Assembly: GCA_030704615.1 (NCBI GenBank)
Contig: CM060734.1
Coordinates: 43,790,042 to 43,850,041 of the forward strand
Direction of reading: 5' to 3'
Length of the DNA: 60,000 nucleotides
From: Takakia lepidozioides
Lineage: Eukaryota > Streptophyta > Takakiopsida > Takakiales > Takakiaceae
Shown piece after piece: positions 1-10,768 of this stretch (position 1 is the first letter of the stretch; each line of letters starts with the position of its first letter). The translations under genes and the position numbers were made by a program. Below the pieces are notes generated by a model. It did no database searches, was not told the origin of the DNA, and was given only the letters and a program-made list of their open reading frames with translations.

Positions 1-1251
1 CTTATTTACAAGCCAGAACTTTGGCTTTTCAGTCTTCACAGGAGGTGCAGGAGATGCCAATGATACAAGAGCCAGTACCACCACCACAAACAAGTCACTG
101 TACCAGTAGTTGAACCTGTGGTTACTACACACCACACCACAGCCACCACAGCCTGAGGTATGGGGCAATGCTGCTTTTAACCCACCTAAAACTCCAGCTG
201 CAAGGGAGTACAGTAGGGCTATGATTATGCCCTTCAACCAAATTCCCATCATGTTGGATTTGGCTTGGAAAGAATTTAGTCCTCCGCAGTCATTCGCACA
301 TTACTACCAAATCATGCGTATTTGGCTGCCAGTGGCAACTAGGACTAAAGTTTTCTTCGAACAATCGACATATTGAAGATCATCACTTTGCACAATACTG
401 GCACGAGGCAGGTACCATGTTGAGGGAATTGATTGCTTTCCAGGTTGTACATGGACTCATTCATACCAAGACCAAGGAGGTAGCAAGTATTGTCATGGGA
501 TGCGGGTTATACTACGCTGCTTGTTTTCTGGTACGTTATCACATTGAGCAACAAAAGATGCAAACACGCTTTCTGAGTTATTCCAGTGGAGATCATTGGG
601 TATTACCTTCGGTGCCACCTCATATATACTATATATGACGCAAAAGCTATGATGCAAAAGGATTCTCAAATTCGTTCATGGTTTCAAGCGGCCTGGAACA
701 ATTTGTCAACACAGAAATTCGGCATTGATTATATCTATAGGGACATGTGGCATGGAAATACTTGCACGCTGCACTAGTAATTGGTACCCCACTCACCTGG
801 ACAGACATGGAGCTCAGTGTCTACACCAATTTTGTTATTCAGCCGTTACACCAAGTTGTAAAATATAAACTTCCAGACATGGTAGGACAGCATTGTATGC
901 CCCAGATGATTCCACAAAAAGTTCGAAAATTAAAACACCTGAGAGGCGATGAGGATTCTGATACAACTGTTTCTTCACCGAATTCTTTTGACATGGAAGA
1001 AGACTATGCAATTCAGATGGCGGAGAAGAAGCGGGGCTCCTATGCCGAAAAGGTTACCTCGATATCAGCCTCCAGAGGGACTCACTTATCCAGGTAGTGA
1101 CCAACCATCTCCGTCAACCAGAGACAGACCTAGGGCTCGTACACACAGTCCGCCAAGAAACTCTCAACGTCAAAAGGTGCTCACTCACAAAGGTTTGCTA
1201 ATCGAAATCAGTAAACCGTGAGGACACGGCTTTTTGAGGGGGAAAAGGTAA
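1..1251 (+). mobile_element. R' retrotransposon: 3' internal region, cut by the window edge
   Basis: This stretch matches, in inverted orientation, the internal 3' end of element R (8436-9700) almost base for base. It carries the same broken reading frames: a segment reading MLRELIAFQVVHGL near 419, then a basic, Ser/Pro/Arg-rich C-terminus near 1090-1220. The R copy keeps one 263-residue frame here, while this copy is split by at least two frameshifts (near 640-780 and 1040). The purine run at 1236-1248 directly before the LTR is the expected polypurine tract. The element continues left of the window. Confidence 0.8.
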
Positions 1252-2219
1252 TGTTAGAGGACTGTCTGGGACTTAGACACTTAAACGGGATCTGTAGGGT
1301 ACCCTTAATTTTGCACAGACTGAGACCAACAGGAGCCTTAGGGGTGACAGCAGCGCACTGTAGAGAGGGGTTACACAGCCCGTCACAGTAGTCACAGCCG
1401 ACACAGCCAACACAACCCGTTACAGTCATCATAGCCGACACACAACACAGCCCGTTACAGTCGTCACAGCATACACACACACAGCCGTCACAGTCGTCAC
1501 AGCCGACACAGCCGACACAGCCACACAGCCACACAGCCACACAGCCCGATACAGCCAAACACAGTCGCACAGCCAGTCACAGCTTGACACAGCTGTCACT
1601 TAGGGAACGGAGAGCAGGACAGGGAACGACTGTGGGGAACAACACCTGCAAAGGGAACATGTTAGTTCACAGACGACGGTTAGTGAGGGAAACGGTTAGA
1701 ACCACGGGTAGGAAGATAAAGGGAGAAGCGGGGAATTTTGGGAATATCATTCGGTGGAGGATTTCTTGGGTCATGGAGGAGAGGGGATCGGGCAGAGATT
1801 AAGAACGGAAGTGAAGATAGAGAGATGATGAGTAGATGCTTGTTATATGCAAGGCTGTAATGATATTGTAGAGCAGATTAGAGACACAATGGCTTCGGCC
1901 TGATACCTGATAAATCATAATCGGATACTTTTACGATACAATCACACTGTGTAGAGAGATCTGAGTGAAGCTGTGGAATGAATGGATGAGTTGACGAAAT
2001 CCAATAGATTGATAAAGCAAACTGATACTTAATTATCAATGGTAAGGTAGCTAACATGATGCCAAAAGGGAAACAAATAGGAAACCCCCCATGATACACT
2101 AGCTGTAGGTCATGACTGATTGTTCTGCGCGGGCTGAGTACTTAGAGATTTCCAACTCTTCTATCTTGGAGTTTCCGCCTCGAATAGCGAAGGGATGGGT
2201 GAGTAAATGCCACGCGACA
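1252..2219 (+). repeat. R-family LTR, plus orientation (3' LTR of R')
   Basis: It begins TGTTAGAGGACTG just after the polypurine tract and ends ...CGCGACA, so it has the TG...CA ends of an LTR. It is homologous over its whole length to the 5' LTR of R (19171-20134). Inside it is a minisatellite of CACAGCCGACACAG-like units (about 1376-1580), seen as GGCTGTGAC on the other strand. Small ORFs in it are repeat-derived and not genes. Confidence 0.85.
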
Positions 2220-3226
2220 TTACTCACCCATCCCTTCGCTATCCGAGGCGGAAACTCCAAGATAGAAGAGTTGGAAATCTCTAAGTACTCAGCCCGCTCA
2301 GAACAATCAATCATGACCTACAGCTAATGTATCATGGGGTGTGTTCCTATTTGTTTTCCTTTCCGCATTCATGTTAGCTAGCTACCTTACTATTGATAAT
2401 TGAGTATCAGTTTGCTCATCAACTCATCCATTCATTCCACAGCTTCACTCAGATCTCTCTACACAGTGTGATTGTATCGTATAAGTATCAGATTATGATT
2501 TATCAGGTATCAGGCCGAAGCCATTGTGTCTCTAATCTCCTCTACAATATCACTACAGCTTTGCATATAACAAGCATTTCCTAATCATCTCTCCTCCTTC
2601 ACCGTGCTCTCCATGCTTGCTTTCGTTCTTGCTCTCCGCCTGATCCCCTCTCATCCATGACCAAGAATCCTCCCCCTCGAGTGCTTCCAAGATTGATCCC
2701 CCTCTCAGTCCTTGCTTCTCCTTTATCTTCCTACCCGTGGCTCTAACCGTTTCCCTCACTAACCGTCGTCCATGAACTAACATGTTCCATTTGCAGATGT
2801 TGTTCCCCACAGTCGTTCCATGTCCTGCTATCCGTTCCCTATGGTCGTGATAGCTGTGTCAAGCTATGACTGGCTGTGTGAAACTGTGACGGGCTGTGAC
2901 TGGCTGTGCGACTGTGTTTGGCTGTGTCGGGCTGTGACTGGCTGTGACGACTGTGACGGGCTGTGTTGGCTGTGACGACTGTGACGGGCTATGTTGGATG
3001 TGTCGGATGTGTCGGCTGTGACGGGCTATGGCGAACGGCTGTGTTGGCTGTGCTGTGTCGGCTGTGACGACTGTGTTGGCTGTGACGACTGTGACGGGCT
3101 GTGTAACCCCTCTCTTCAGTGCGCTGTTATCACCCCTAAGGCTCCTGTTGGTCTCAGTCTGTGCAAAAATTAAGGGTACTCCTCAGATCCCGTAAAAATG
3201 TCTAAGTCCCTGGCAGTCCTCTAACA
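2220..3226 (-). repeat. R-family LTR, minus orientation, tail-to-tail with the previous LTR
   Basis: Read on the minus strand it starts TGTTAGAGGACTG at 3226 and runs to the 3' end motif at 2220, where it abuts the end of the plus-strand LTR. The two arms differ at many positions near their starts, so this is not a fresh perfect palindrome. The last ~13 bases of this LTR are missing at the junction, leaving a 13-nt loop between GAGTAA and TTACTC. Its outer end lies inside the reverse-transcriptase frame of element G, so it marks an insertion into G. Confidence 0.8.
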
Positions 3227-3781
3227 GACCTGCCAAAATCTAGAAGCCAAATACAGCTTTGAAAAGACCTTTGCCCCATGCAACATATCTAAAGTCTCGT
3301 TAATTCTGGGCAAGGGGTATACATCCTTCTTGGTGATGGCATTTAGGCGCCTGAAATCAACACAAAATCTAGTGCTACCATCCTTCTTCCCAATTAGTAC
3401 GATGGGGCTGGCCCAAGGGGAGCTAGAGGGACGAATGACCCCTGCATCCAACATGCGCTTGACTTCTTCTTGAATGATGTTTCGTTCCTTGACACTCTCC
3501 CTATATGCATACTGCTTAATAGGCTTGCCTTCACTCTCTATGTCATGCTGAATGAGAGAGGTTCTGCCCAGATCTGTAGGCCCTTTGCTAAACACATCAG
3601 CATTGCGCCTAAGAACTTCTTTGAGCCTGAGCAGTTGATTATCATCTAGATCTCCTATTTTCACCGCGTCAAAGAGTTCAGCCACATGGTTTTCATCAAA
3701 GACATCGGCATGAAATGAAGGAGTAGGTGAAGAGTACCTGGCAAAGGCAGAGAGTGCTTCAACCTCAGAATTGATTATGCC
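3227..3781 (-). pseudogene. Gypsy element G: reverse transcriptase N-terminal part (truncated)
   Basis: The minus strand encodes the start of a Ty3/gypsy reverse transcriptase. It has the connection region from protease, the segment SPIVLIGKKDGSTRFCVDFR typical of RT block 1, and KDVYPLPRINETLDMLHGA of block 2. It stops at FSKLYLASRFWQ (usually DLxSGxxQ), where the R-family LTR interrupts it. Upstream the frame runs unbroken to 3773, where the MULE B1 starts. The same frame continues from the protease fragment at 25548-27149 once the MULE is ignored, because both abut the 9-bp sequence GGCATAATC. The YxDD catalytic block is absent from the window. Confidence 0.85.
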
Positions 3782-3812
3782 GGGGAATGCTTGCGCGTGA
3801 GCTTGGCTGCGT

Positions 3813-3843
3813 GAGCCTGTGAGCCTGTGAGCCTGTGAGCCTA
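3813..3843. repeat. Subterminal GTGAGCCT tandem repeat of the MULE outer end
   Basis: Four GTGAGCCT-like units follow one another just inside the outer end of B1. B2 has a shorter version (35730-35757). The inner ends have related GTGAGCG and TGACGTGGC units. Subterminal repeats of this kind often bind transposase, but binding here is an inference. Confidence 0.6.
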
Positions 3844-4254
3844 GCTAGGCTCAACGCCACGTCAGCAATCATCCACATGTGCAGGTCCTAATTCCGTGCT
3901 TCCCCCCCCCCCTATTACCGCGGTTCAGTTGTCGCCTATGTCCCTTTCATCGCCCCCACATGAATATTCTTTCCGACCGAGAACAATGGTAGGTTTGTGG
4001 ATGGTTTAGGATCGAGGACATGATTTTTGAATGAGGAGATCGCCCGCTAGAGAATTGAATATTAACAGCAAAACCCTTTTTTTGCAAAGTAGTTCATTCA
4101 TTCCAACCCACAAACATTTTTCAATGCTGGAATCTGAAGACCTACCCCAGGCAATCCCTAACTGTACTTACGGGAACGCGCGAAGATCTTGAAAAACAGT
4201 TTGGGGATGGAAGCAAAACCAAAATACATTTTATTAAGTCTCGGTACTTGAACC

Positions 4255-6368
4255 TCAAGAACTATTGGAGGTTTCAGAGGAACTACTTCCAGAGTCTGCA
4301 ACAATATCATCTATGAACACAACAGCCCCTCCTTGACGTTTTTTTTCTCCGCGACCCCCATGGAGAGGCGAATACATTGTTTGTTGGGACAGCACCTGTG
4401 CGCAAGCTTCCGCGTAAACCGGCAAGCGGTAAGCTCTAGGGGGACTCGGGGACATGTAGTATCCTTGGAAACCGAAAGGTGTATGCGTATTCGATGACGT
4501 CTGCCGAACTCTGGAAAGCAAGAAGAGGAATGGTGGTAGATGTTATCATCCAGAAATAGACAATGTAAGCAACCATCTGTCGAACGGGAATGACACAATA
4601 AAATGCAACATATTTTGCACGACTAGAGCCGAACTTACTCACACTCAAAATCAGAGTCCACGTCGAGATCCTCATCAGGCGCTTCGGGCTCCTCAAGAAG
4701 TCCCTCCGTGGATGGGGCAGAAGTAGTGCCCGACTCAAGCTGATGCAGCTCGCTTGAGAAGAGCTCCGTATCAGCCTCCATGCCGAAGAAGTGCCTTCCG
4801 ACGCTTTTGCACGCATGAAAAGATGCTCCTGCAAATCGAAGATGAACGAGAAATCAAAACAGGGCTTCCCTAAGCTCACTGCCCACATTTCAAACACAGT
4901 GTTCAGGGCCCCACCTGTTCCCATAGACAAGTCAACCACTCGTCCACCGTGACGGCTGCATGTCTCCACCAAAGTCTGCATGAAAGCTGGGGATTTCTCC
5001 CATGCACCTCTCCAAGGGACACCAGTCGACCTTTTCGTGGTTTGACCCGAGTCCACGTAATTGAAGATTACATCATCCTCCACAGGCTCGCAGGTGGGGT
5101 CAATGTGAGCTGCAAGGTCCCTCAACTGGAACTCAGCAATACCAGGAGGAAGAGTGTCCTTATGCACCCTCACTAGGCACAAAGCTTCGAACACCCGAGT
5201 CTGTCAATAATCACGAAGAGAGCATGAGGCAAAAGACAAAACCAACTTTTGACATGTACATCAGAACCACGAAACTTTAATTCAAAGGAACCAACTCACT
5301 TTCTCCCCCGGGAACTCGCCCTTCGTAAGAGGCAGAGTGTTGATGCATGTCCAAGTTTTGATGACACAAAACCCAGAAGCTTTCATGTAGCTGAAAAGAG
5401 TTCTCCGTGCCGACATGTCCTTTGACTGCATGAGAAGAAGAGCCCCCGAGTCAAAAAGGAATTTGTTGCTGAATGAGAAGGCCCACTGCCAGTAACGAGA
5501 ATCCGGTTTGTTCCAAGTGGGGGTTGAATTGGAAGGCAACACATCAAGGACAGGGAAACCGTCAGGAATGTCCAGCACCACAAGGTCAGTCGTGTATGCC
5601 TGTTGAACTCCATTCACCCAATCCGGCCTTTTTGTGACCTACAGCCAAAACAGGAGACAGTGTCACAAGCCCAATCTTGATCCAACAGGAAATCAATCCC
5701 ATCGACAAGCCAGAACAAGTTGCCAAAACAAAATTATTCACACAACAATTAAGACATATGTGCTTACCTGAGTGAGGAACGAAACAAGCATGTCCCATGA
5801 TTTCGAGGGCACCCCTTTGAATGTCGACTTCTTGGATTCCATCATTGCCAGAAAACTTTCATTCACCACCTTCCGATGGAACTGGCCCAAACCCTGGATG
5901 GATGTTCTCTCGCATCGAAAGGCTGCTCCCTCGACTTTGGTGTTCTCCTATCCCTCCTAGTTGGAGAAGGCTGTCTTTCAGCGACCTCAGACGGGCCCTG
6001 TTCCTGCGGAGCTGCACTCTTCCCCTTCCCCTTCGGATCCCCGGCAATCTTCCCTTCCGTTTTGGAGTAGCAGATTTTCAGGCTCTTTTGCAGCCAGAGA
6101 GCAATGATTCTGTCCTGAATGTCTTTGTCAGCCAGTGGGGCAAGTGTCGCGGCGTTGTCGTTAAGGTTTCTCAAAACAACTTCATCGAATGGTGTGTCCT
6201 ATTTTGGCAGATCGAGGTACCACCCACAGTCTCTGAAGTGCGCCTGCTCCAGTCTCTGGCAATACTAGCCGTGTACATTGTCTTGTCATTGGGGGGTCAG
6301 CCCACGAGTAGATGAAGTCTGGGTCATCGCTGAGGTACTTTCCCGGTGTAAGGACATGATACATATAC
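4255..6368 (-). pseudogene. Transposon-borne beta-class methyltransferase-like gene, B1 copy (3' exons)
   Basis: This is the minus-strand counterpart of the better preserved gene at 31268-35320. Five 3' exons can be placed: one from 6368 to the donor near 5790, one from 5638 to 5300, and the ones carrying motif X/motif I (about 4914-5200), motif II with the acidic tail (about 4637-4830) and the Ser-rich C-terminus (4255 to about 4511). Introns have GT-AG ends. The motif I residues DLSMGTG are split by an intron exactly as in B2. The copy is dead: it shares with B2 an in-frame TAG after LDLPK, and has extra one-base losses near 6095-6110 that shift the frame. The 5' exons are missing or displaced (see 7238-7480). 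Confidence 0.65.
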
Positions 6369-6492
6369 CTGAATGACACACACACCCAAAATCCAAACAG
6401 TCAATCGATCTAATCAGGACACAGATCACACATCACGAGAAGTGTATTGGCATGCAGGTCAGTAACACTGATAAACCAACGTTTGAAAGCCC

Positions 6493-6970
6493 GATTCAAC
6501 ATTGCGTTGACGCAATGTTGATTCGAGCTGAAATGGAAAACACCAAATTTGGAGAACTGCACTTTCAACAAGCACGTACGAGAGGGAAAGCCCATTATCC
6601 TAAAACATCTCATGCACAACATTGGAACCCCCAATCAACCTTGCGTTGACGCAAAGAAGATTGGCGGATACACCTATGATAATGTAGCATTGAAAGAGAC
6701 AGTGCTTGGCAACGGAATTCAACATTGCGTCAACGTAAGGTTGTTTTCATTAACTGAGGAAATGGAAAACAGTGATTGAAAACCACCATCTGAATATCTG
6801 CTGGTATGGATATTCAACCTTGCGTTGACGCAAGGTTGAATTCCTCTGCTGAAACACATGTCCAGGGTATTTTTGATAACCTTAACTTTCCTACAATTGT
6901 ATGGAAATCGGGGTATTTTGGCGGGATTAATCTAGCAATCCATACCGTCAAACAACGTTGCGTCAACACA
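6493..6970. repeat. Palindrome array 1 of MULE B1 (TTGCG-GTYRAC-type)
   Basis: Short palindromes are spaced roughly 90-140 bp apart: around 6493-6524, 6630-6655, 6719-6742, 6812-6840 and 6945-6972. Each has the core TTGCGTTGACGCAA or TTGCGTCAACGCAA with arms of 4-9 bp. Two further members (about 7470-7485 and 7578-7602) lie in the neighbouring inverted block. The array sits in a long intron of the methyltransferase-like gene and is conserved in B2 at 32316-33076. Confidence 0.8.
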
Positions 6971-6974
6971 AGGT

Positions 6975-7237
6975 ATCTGAGTGAAGCTGTGGAATGAATG
7001 GATGAGTTGATGGAATCCAATAGATTGATAAAGCAAACTGATACTTAATTATCAATGGTAAGGTAGCTAACATGAATGCCAAAAGGGAAACAAATAGGAA
7101 ACACCCCCATGATACACTAGCTGTAGGTCATGACTGATTGTTCTGCGCGGGCTGAGTACTTAGAGATTTCCAACTCTTCTATCTTGGAGTTTCCGCCTCG
7201 AATAGCGAAGGGATGGGTGAGTAAAAGCCGTGTGACA
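6975..7237 (+). repeat. R 3' LTR, distal fragment (inverted)
   Basis: It matches the 3' terminal 263 bp of the R LTR and ends AAAGCCGTGTGACA, the exact LTR terminus seen at 19171-19184 on the other strand. It is followed by ATGTG, the reverse complement of the 5-bp TSD CACAT that also flanks the other end of R at 20135-20139. It belongs with 7746-8435. Confidence 0.85.
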
Positions 7238-7242
7238 ATGTG

Positions 7243-7744
7243 GAATGAGCATGTGGCGCACAGGTCGTTCCGAGCGATCATCTTGGCGTGGAAGCAAGCA
7301 AGCAAGCAATGAAACGAATGTTGTACATGTGTGACCTCCAAGAAACAATTCTGGTACTTGAAGTGTATGTTTCTGTATTCTTGTTTCGTTTTTTCCATGT
7401 AGAACTACGAATTCGGAGGTTTTCAGGGAGCTATGAAGGCTCTGGACGTGCAGCCGAGCAACATTGCGTTAACGCAAACTTGTATCCCTTTGTTTTGGTT
7501 TCACTTTCATGTACCTGGGGTATCCAATGAAGTCGTTATTCTGCATGTGAAAGGGCAAAAATTGACAGGAAAATCAACCTTGCATCAACACAAGGTTGAT
7601 GAAGGGCCTGGCTGTGTAGGTTTTCCTGTGTTCTTGGGCTATTTTTTTTTTGTGGTTTCCAGTTGCAATGCTGCCAGGATGAACTTAAAGTCGGTTTGGA
7701 GTCTGTTTGAAATGTTGTTTAGAGCACTGTACCATCAAACAGCC
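7243..7744 (+). pseudogene. MULE B1: displaced methyltransferase-gene exon pieces and palindromes
   Basis: From about 7300 the sequence matches B2 from 32152 onward: the exon segment MKRMLYMCDLQETILVLE, an intron starting GTATGT, and the exon start NYEFGGFQGAMKALDV. Here the codon after that exon's Val is CAG, while B2 has TAG. Sequence left of 7300 is unrelated to B2, so exons 1, 2 and most of exon 3 are lost from B1. Members of palindrome array 1 lie at about 7470-7485 and 7578-7602. Confidence 0.6.
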
Positions 7745-7745
7745 C

Positions 7746-8435
7746 TCTACACAGTGTGATTGTATCGTAAAAGTATCGGATTATGATTTATCAGGTATCA
7801 GGCCGAAGCCATTGTGTCTCTAATCTGCTCTACAATATCATTACAGCCTTGCATATAACAAGCATCTACTCATCATCTCTCTATCTTCACTTCCGTTCTT
7901 CATCTCTGCCCGATCCCCTCTCCTCCATGACCATGAAGTCCTCCTCCGAATTCCCCTCTCCTCCATGACCAAAATTCCCCGCTCCCCTTTACCTTATGGC
8001 CCGTGGTTCTAACCGTTTCCCTCACTAACCGTCGTCTGTGAACTAACATGTTCCCTTCGCAGGTGTTGTTTCCCACAGTCGTTCCCTGTCCTGCTCTCCG
8101 TTCCCTATGATCGTGACAGCTGTGTCAAGCTGTGACTGACTGTGTGAAACTGTGACGGGCTGTGACTGGCTGTGCGACTGTGTTTGGCTGTGTAGGCTGT
8201 GCCGGGCTGTGATGGCTGTGTCGGCTGTGACGACTGTGACAGGCTGTGTCGGCTGTGTCTGCTGTGACGACTGTGACGGGTGTTACTGCTGTGACGACTG
8301 TGACGGGCTGTGTAACCCCCCTCTACAGTGCGCTGCTGTCACCCCTAAGGCTCCTGTTGGTCTCAGTCTGTGCAAAAATTAAGGGTACCCTACAGATCCC
8401 GTATAAGTGTCTAAGTCCCCGACAGTCCTCTAACA
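7746..8435 (-). repeat. R 3' LTR, proximal fragment
   Basis: Read on the minus strand it starts TGTTAGAGGACTGTCGGGGA at 8435, right after the polypurine tract, and includes the GGCTGTGAC minisatellite (8105-8315). It breaks off at the CTACACAGTG point, where the inverted block begins. Small ORFs inside are repeat-derived. Confidence 0.85.
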
Positions 8436-8450
8436 TTACCCCTTCCCCCT
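8436..8450 (-). other. Polypurine tract of R
   Basis: On the minus strand the run GAGGGGGAAGGGGTAA lies immediately before the TG of the 3' LTR, the normal place for plus-strand priming. R' has the same tract at 1236-1248. Confidence 0.8.
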
Positions 8451-8485
8451 CAAAAAGCCGTGTCCTCACGGTTTACTGATTTCGA

Positions 8486-9277
8486 TTAGCAAACCTTTGT
8501 GAGTGAGCACCTTTGACGTTGAGAGTTTCGTGGCGGACTGTGTGTACGAGCCCGAGGTCTGTCTCTGGTTGACGGAGATGGTTGATCACTACCTGGATAA
8601 GTGAGGCCCTCTGGAGGCTGATATCGAGGTAACCTTTCCGGCATAGGAGACCCCCGTCGCTTCTTCTCTGCCATCTGAACTGCATAGTCTTCTCCCATGT
8701 CAAAAGAATTCGGTGAAGAAACAGTTGTATCAGAATCCTCATCGCCTCTCAGATGTTTTAATTTTCGAACTTTTTGTGGAATCATCTGGGGCATACAATG
8801 TTGTCCTACCATGTCTGGAAGTTTATATTTTACAACTTGGTGTAACCGCTGAACAGCAAAATTGGTGTAGACACTGAGCTCCTTGTCTGTCCAGGTGAGT
8901 GGGGTACCAATTACTGGTGCAGCGTGCAAGTTTTTCCATGCCACATGTCCCTTATAGAAAATATCATCAATGCCGAATTTCTGTGTTGACAAATTGTTCC
9001 AGGCCGCTTGAAACCATGAACGAATTTGAGAATCCTTTTGCATCATAACTTTTGGGTCATATAGGTACATATGAGGTGGCACCGAAGGTAATACCCAATG
9101 ATCTCCACTGGAATAACTCAGAAAGCGTGTTTGCATCTTTTGTTGCTCAATGTGATAACGTACCAGAAAACAAGCAGCGTAGTATAACCCGCATCCCATG
9201 ACAATACTTGCTACCTCCTTGGTCTTGGTATAAATGAGTCCATGTACAACCTGGAAAACAATTAATTCCCTCAACAT
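8486..9277 (-). CDS. R extra 3' coding region, C-terminal part (263 residues)
   Basis: This frame reads through to a natural stop just before the polypurine tract. The first ~70 residues are hydrophobic and aromatic-rich (VVHGLIYTKTKEVASIVMGC). Next comes a region with paired Trp/Phe (SWFQAAWNNLSTQKFG). The last ~90 residues are charged, then Arg/Ser/Pro-rich and basic. The matching frame in R' (1-1208) shows the same residues, so it has been maintained in the family. It occupies the place of an env-like gene in some plant gypsy elements. I see no clear signal peptide or fusion motif and assign no function. Confidence 0.55.
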   Translation of the reverse strand: MLRELIVFQVVHGLIYTKTKEVASIVMGCGLYYAACFLVRYHIEQQKMQTRFLSYSSGDHWVLPSVPPHMYLYDPKVMMQKDSQIRSWFQAAWNNLSTQKFGIDDIFYKGHVAWKNLHAAPVIGTPLTWTDKELSVYTNFAVQRLHQVVKYKLPDMVGQHCMPQMIPQKVRKLKHLRGDEDSDTTVSSPNSFDMGEDYAVQMAEKKRRGSPMPERLPRYQPPEGLTYPGSDQPSPSTRDRPRARTHSPPRNSQRQRCSLTKVC

Positions 9278-9317
9278 GGTACCTGCCTCGTGCCAGTATT
9301 GTGCAAAGTGATGATCC

Positions 9318-10051
9318 TCAATTGTCGATTGTTCGGAAGAACTTTAGTCCTAGTTGCCACTGGCAGCCAATACGCATGATTTGGTAGTAATGTGCGAATG
9401 ACTGCGGAGGACTAAATTCTTTCCAAGCCAAATCCAACATGATGGGAATTTGGTTGAAGGGCATAATCATAGCCCTACTGTACTCCCTTGCAGCTGGAGT
9501 TTTAGGTGGGTTAAAAGCGCATTGCCCCATACCTCCGGCTGTGGTGGCTGTGGTGTGGTTGTAGTAACACAGGTTCAGCTACTGGTACAGTGACTTGTTG
9601 TGGTGGTGGTGGTACTGGCTCTTGTATCATTGGCATCTCCTGCACCTCCTGTGAAGACTGAAAAGCCAAAGTTCTGGCTTGTAAATAAGAAGCCATTAGC
9701 TGTTCCTGAGGGATATAGACTCTTTTGTCGATGTTTGAAGTGAGGTCCTCCACTTGAGTCTGCAGTCCGTCTACATCCTCCTTGTAACTCTGCTATCCTA
9801 CTATAGACATTGTCTATAGTAGTTGTGGCAATGTTCTGCACTTGCAGTCTGAGCTCATTCATCTCGCTTTGGGTGAGCTTTCGTGGTGCTTTGCCCTCTA
9901 CTGGCCCTTGTGCTAACCAGACCTGCATAAGGCTGTTATCCACCAAGTTGCTTGTGGTTCCCTTGAGAGTTTGCTCCTCTCTTAGCTTGTACACTTCTAA
10001 CTGCTGTTGTAAAGCCTCCATGCGCTTCGCATGAGGTTCAACCAATTGCAT
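9318..10051 (-). pseudogene. R extra 3' coding region, middle part (broken)
   Basis: Three overlapping frames follow one another. One (10051-9770) is Gln/Leu-rich and helical (MEALQQQLEVYKLREEQ). One (9753-9511) runs into a Pro- and His-rich linker (PPPPQQVTVPV, HHSHHS). One (9530-9318) contains MIMPFNQIPIMLDLAWKEF. Frame changes at each join look like later small indels, because R' keeps the same amino-acid order at 1-375. Function unknown. Confidence 0.5.
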
Positions 10052-10668
10052 AGCAGCAAGTAGATTATTGGCTTCCTTCCAAGCCTTGTTATGACCGCGA
10101 TTTCATTTCTATTGGCCATGATGGTTTGTTGCAACTCCACGATGTGCTTCTCTTGATCAGCTTCAATCTGCCTGTATTGCTTGAAAGTATCCTCATTGCG
10201 ACAGATTGTATTCTTCATATCGACAATGAGTTTCATTTGCTCAACATTCTCTTCTTCTTCTGCCTTCGTACATTTTTCCGCTTGACTGTTTATTTCTTTT
10301 GTAGATTGGTCAAGCATAGTTGTGAATGTAGCACATTGTATCGCCATCCTGTCATGCACTGTCTGCAACTCCGTATGTAGTGCATTCACTTCTTGCAACT
10401 TGCTTTCATGCTGCACCTGCATTTGGTATAGCTGTTGCTTATGTGCTTCGTGCAACTGGTCTTGCGCGAGGCCTGCCTCAATTGTTCCTTGGCCAATTGC
10501 AAAGCCGCTTCTGTATTTTGCCAAGTCCTGCTGCATCTTGAGAGTGACCTCTTCATCGACCTTGTTTGCACACTCAGTGGCTAGTCGAGCCTCAAACTCC
10601 TTCCTGAGTTCCTCTCTCAAGGCTGTCAATTGGGTAGTTGGAACATGGGATTTGACATAAGTCCCCAC
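9997..10668 (-). pseudogene. R extra 3' coding region: long coiled coil
   Basis: About 220 residues are dominated by Glu, Lys, Gln and Leu with heptad-like spacing (LREELRKEFEARLATECANK, later VEQMKLIVDMKNTICRNED). No Pro or Gly breaks the helix for long stretches, so a coiled coil is likely. It joins the next frame (10051-9575) by a small frameshift. Coiled coils of this length are not part of ordinary gypsy pol products, which supports a separate structural or adaptor protein. Confidence 0.5.
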
Positions 10669-10768
10669 AAATTAAGTGTCCTGCCTATGGAACTCATCAG
10701 CATTGCCTGTTGAGGGTCATCATGGTGAGGTTGCTGTTGTTCCTCCTGATCCTCAACAGTGTGATGTC

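Larger units (their letters stand above)
6974..7745. other. Inverted block joining an LTR piece and MULE sequence
   Basis: The block holds 263 bp of the 3' end of the R LTR in plus orientation (6975-7237), a TSD copy ATGTG (7238-7242), and about 500 bp of MULE B1 in the orientation opposite to its surroundings. Reversing the whole block restores two continuities at once. The LTR rejoins 7746-8435 at the CTCAGAT/TCTACAC point. The MULE rejoins at the hairpin ending ...GTCAACACAAGG, as in B2 near 32595. This is a simple inversion of about 0.77 kb that occurred after R inserted. Confidence 0.85.

Noticed and set aside
2098-2340. Mirror-image ORFs of 71 residues on both strands
   Set aside because: They are the same LTR end read from the two inverted LTRs. 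The frames are a by-product of the palindrome.
2991-3173. Cys-rich ORFs (repeats of GCDDCDG and CVGCVGC type), also at 1208-1570 and 8152-8382
   Set aside because: These are translations of the GGCTGTGAC minisatellite in R LTRs, not metallothionein-like genes.
6493-7605. Regularly spaced short palindromes as a possible CRISPR array
   Set aside because: The units are imperfect, flank spacers of unequal length, lie in a plant transposon intron, and no cas genes exist.
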